This document shows, piece after piece, positions 4,682 to 5,467 of a DNA stretch of 5,467 nucleotides. The translations under genes were made by a program, and so were the position numbers. This DNA comes from an uncultured Clostridia bacterium (GTDB taxonomy: Bacteria; Bacillota_A; Clostridia; Oscillospirales; Oscillospiraceae). The notes beneath the pieces are model-generated. The model was not told the origin of the DNA and ran no database searches. It worked only from the letters and a program-made list of their open reading frames with translations. The stretch spans positions 1 to 5,467 of the forward strand of contig CASEPH010000211.1 of assembly GCA_949289625.1 (NCBI GenBank). Direction: 5' to 3'. Within the stretch, counting starts at the first letter, position 1. Each line of letters opens with the position of its first letter.

Positions 4682-5467
4682 ATGAAAAAGCTACTGACCC
4701 TGGTCCTGGCACTGGCCATGACCCTGTCTCTGGCGGCCTGCGGCGGTGGAGATGATGCGACCACCGACAACGGCGGAGGCTCCGATTCCGGCTCTCCCAC
4801 CAAAATGACCCTGATCCTGCGGGGCGGCGCTTATGGTGAATCTCTGGAAGCCATGCTGCCCGCCTTTGAGGAAGAGCACAATGTGGACATTGAAGTGCAG
4901 CTCCTATCCTTCGATGATTTGCACACCGGCATTGCCCTGGATGCCGCCAACGAAACCGGCACCTACGACCTGTGCATGGTGGACGGCTCCTGGATGGCTG
5001 AGTTCACGGCAAACGGCGTGCTGGCCAACCTGAGCGAGATGGGCTACAGCTTCGATGACGACATCATTCCTGCCACCACCACCATCTGCAAGGTGGGCGA
5101 CGACATCTATCTGGCTCCCTACTACGGCAACGTGACGGTCATGATGTACAACAAGGAGCTTCTGGAAGCCGCCGGCTACGCCCCCGAGGACATCGACTCC
5201 TTCGCAGACATCCAGGACATCGCCCAGAAGACCCGGGCGGCGGATCCCAGCAAGAACGGCTTCCTGATCCGCGGCGGCAGCGCTGACAACATCCTCTCTG
5301 ACTTCCTGCCCCACCTGGTGGTTCACGGCGGCTGGGTCGTGGATGAGAACAACAACCCCACCGTCGATACCCCCGAGTTCAAGGCGGCCATGGAGGACTA
5401 TCTGGCTCTGTACAACGTGGGCGGCACTCTGGACAAGGACGACATCGTGGCCTCTGTGACCTCCGGC
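4682..5467 (+). CDS. Extracellular sugar-binding lipoprotein of the ABC transporter, 3' end outside window
   Basis: The first 262 codons of a family 1 solute-binding protein; members usually have 400-450 residues, so about 60 percent is visible. It is secreted, lipid-anchored to the outer face of the membrane, and delivers substrate to the permease encoded just upstream. Seen: a signal peptide MKKLLTLVLALAMTLSLAAC with the lipobox LAAC and lipidated Cys20, a Gly/Asp/Ser-rich flexible linker (21-40), then the start of the N-terminal lobe (TLILRGGAYGESLEAMLPAF at about 43-62), DLCMVDGSWMAEFTANGVLANL around 99-120, and the conserved PYYGN (146-150) with MMYNKELLEAAGY (156-168), which is typical of maltose- and sugar-type binding proteins. 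G+C and codon use become richer than in the kinase gene. The frame is open to the last base. The closest family tests would tell whether it takes oligosaccharides, polyols or other ligands. Confidence 0.93.
   Translation, partial: MKKLLTLVLALAMTLSLAACGGGDDATTDNGGGSDSGSPTKMTLILRGGAYGESLEAMLPAFEEEHNVDIEVQLLSFDDLHTGIALDAANETGTYDLCMVDGSWMAEFTANGVLANLSEMGYSFDDDIIPATTTICKVGDDIYLAPYYGNVTVMMYNKELLEAAGYAPEDIDSFADIQDIAQKTRAADPSKNGFLIRGGSADNILSDFLPHLVVHGGWVVDENNNPTVDTPEFKAAMEDYLALYNVGGTLDKDDIVASVTSG

Noticed and set aside
4904..5326. Minus-strand open frame of 140 codons opposite the binding-protein gene
   Set aside because: Val/Gly/Ala/Asp-rich antisense shadow of a G+C-rich lipoprotein gene; no ribosome binding site or motif.
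1..5467. tRNA, rRNA, CRISPR array or diversity-generating retroelement
   Set aside because: No cloverleaf-like sequence, regularly spaced repeats or reverse transcriptase motifs were seen on either strand.

Overview
The window looks like a piece of a Firmicutes genome, most likely a gut Clostridia (Oscillospiraceae-like) chromosome. The reasons are strong AGGAGG ribosome binding sites, a lipoprotein signal ending LAACGGG, a LacI-family regulator beside a CUT1 sugar ABC transporter, and mobile-element relics of a type common in these bacteria. The taxonomic call is inference; no rRNA or marker gene is present.

The layout has three zones. (1) Positions 1 to about 1190 hold the 3' part of a fused DhaK-DhaL (ATP-dependent dihydroxyacetone kinase type) gene on the + strand. 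(2) Positions about 1190 to 2440 are a scar of broken genes: an orphan internal piece of a leucine-rich-repeat gene (+ strand), a 29-codon N-terminal stub of a tyrosine integrase (- strand), a strong bidirectional terminator, a small DUF6809-like gene with an in-frame TAG (- strand), and a degraded stretch that may be the C-terminus of a relaxase (- strand). Read on the - strand the order is relaxase relic, small protein, terminator, integrase, which is what one end of an integrative and mobilizable element would look like. (3) Positions about 2440 to 5467 are intact: an AT-rich control region with a sigma-A-type promoter and LacI/CcpA-type operator sites, a LacI-family regulator, a MalG-type permease, and the first 262 codons of a sugar-binding lipoprotein that runs off the window.

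Functionally, zone 3 is a regulated carbohydrate uptake locus. The LacI-type protein probably controls itself and the transporter, the lipoprotein captures the substrate outside the membrane, and the permease forms half of the channel. The partner MalF-type permease is not between the regulator and MalG, and no ATPase gene is visible. The kinase in zone 1 could belong to the same catabolic theme (phosphorylation of a short ketose), but the scar now separates them. I do not see a convincing new defence or other novel system. The most informative parts are the mosaic scar, the kinase gene that lost its own stop codon, and the operator architecture.
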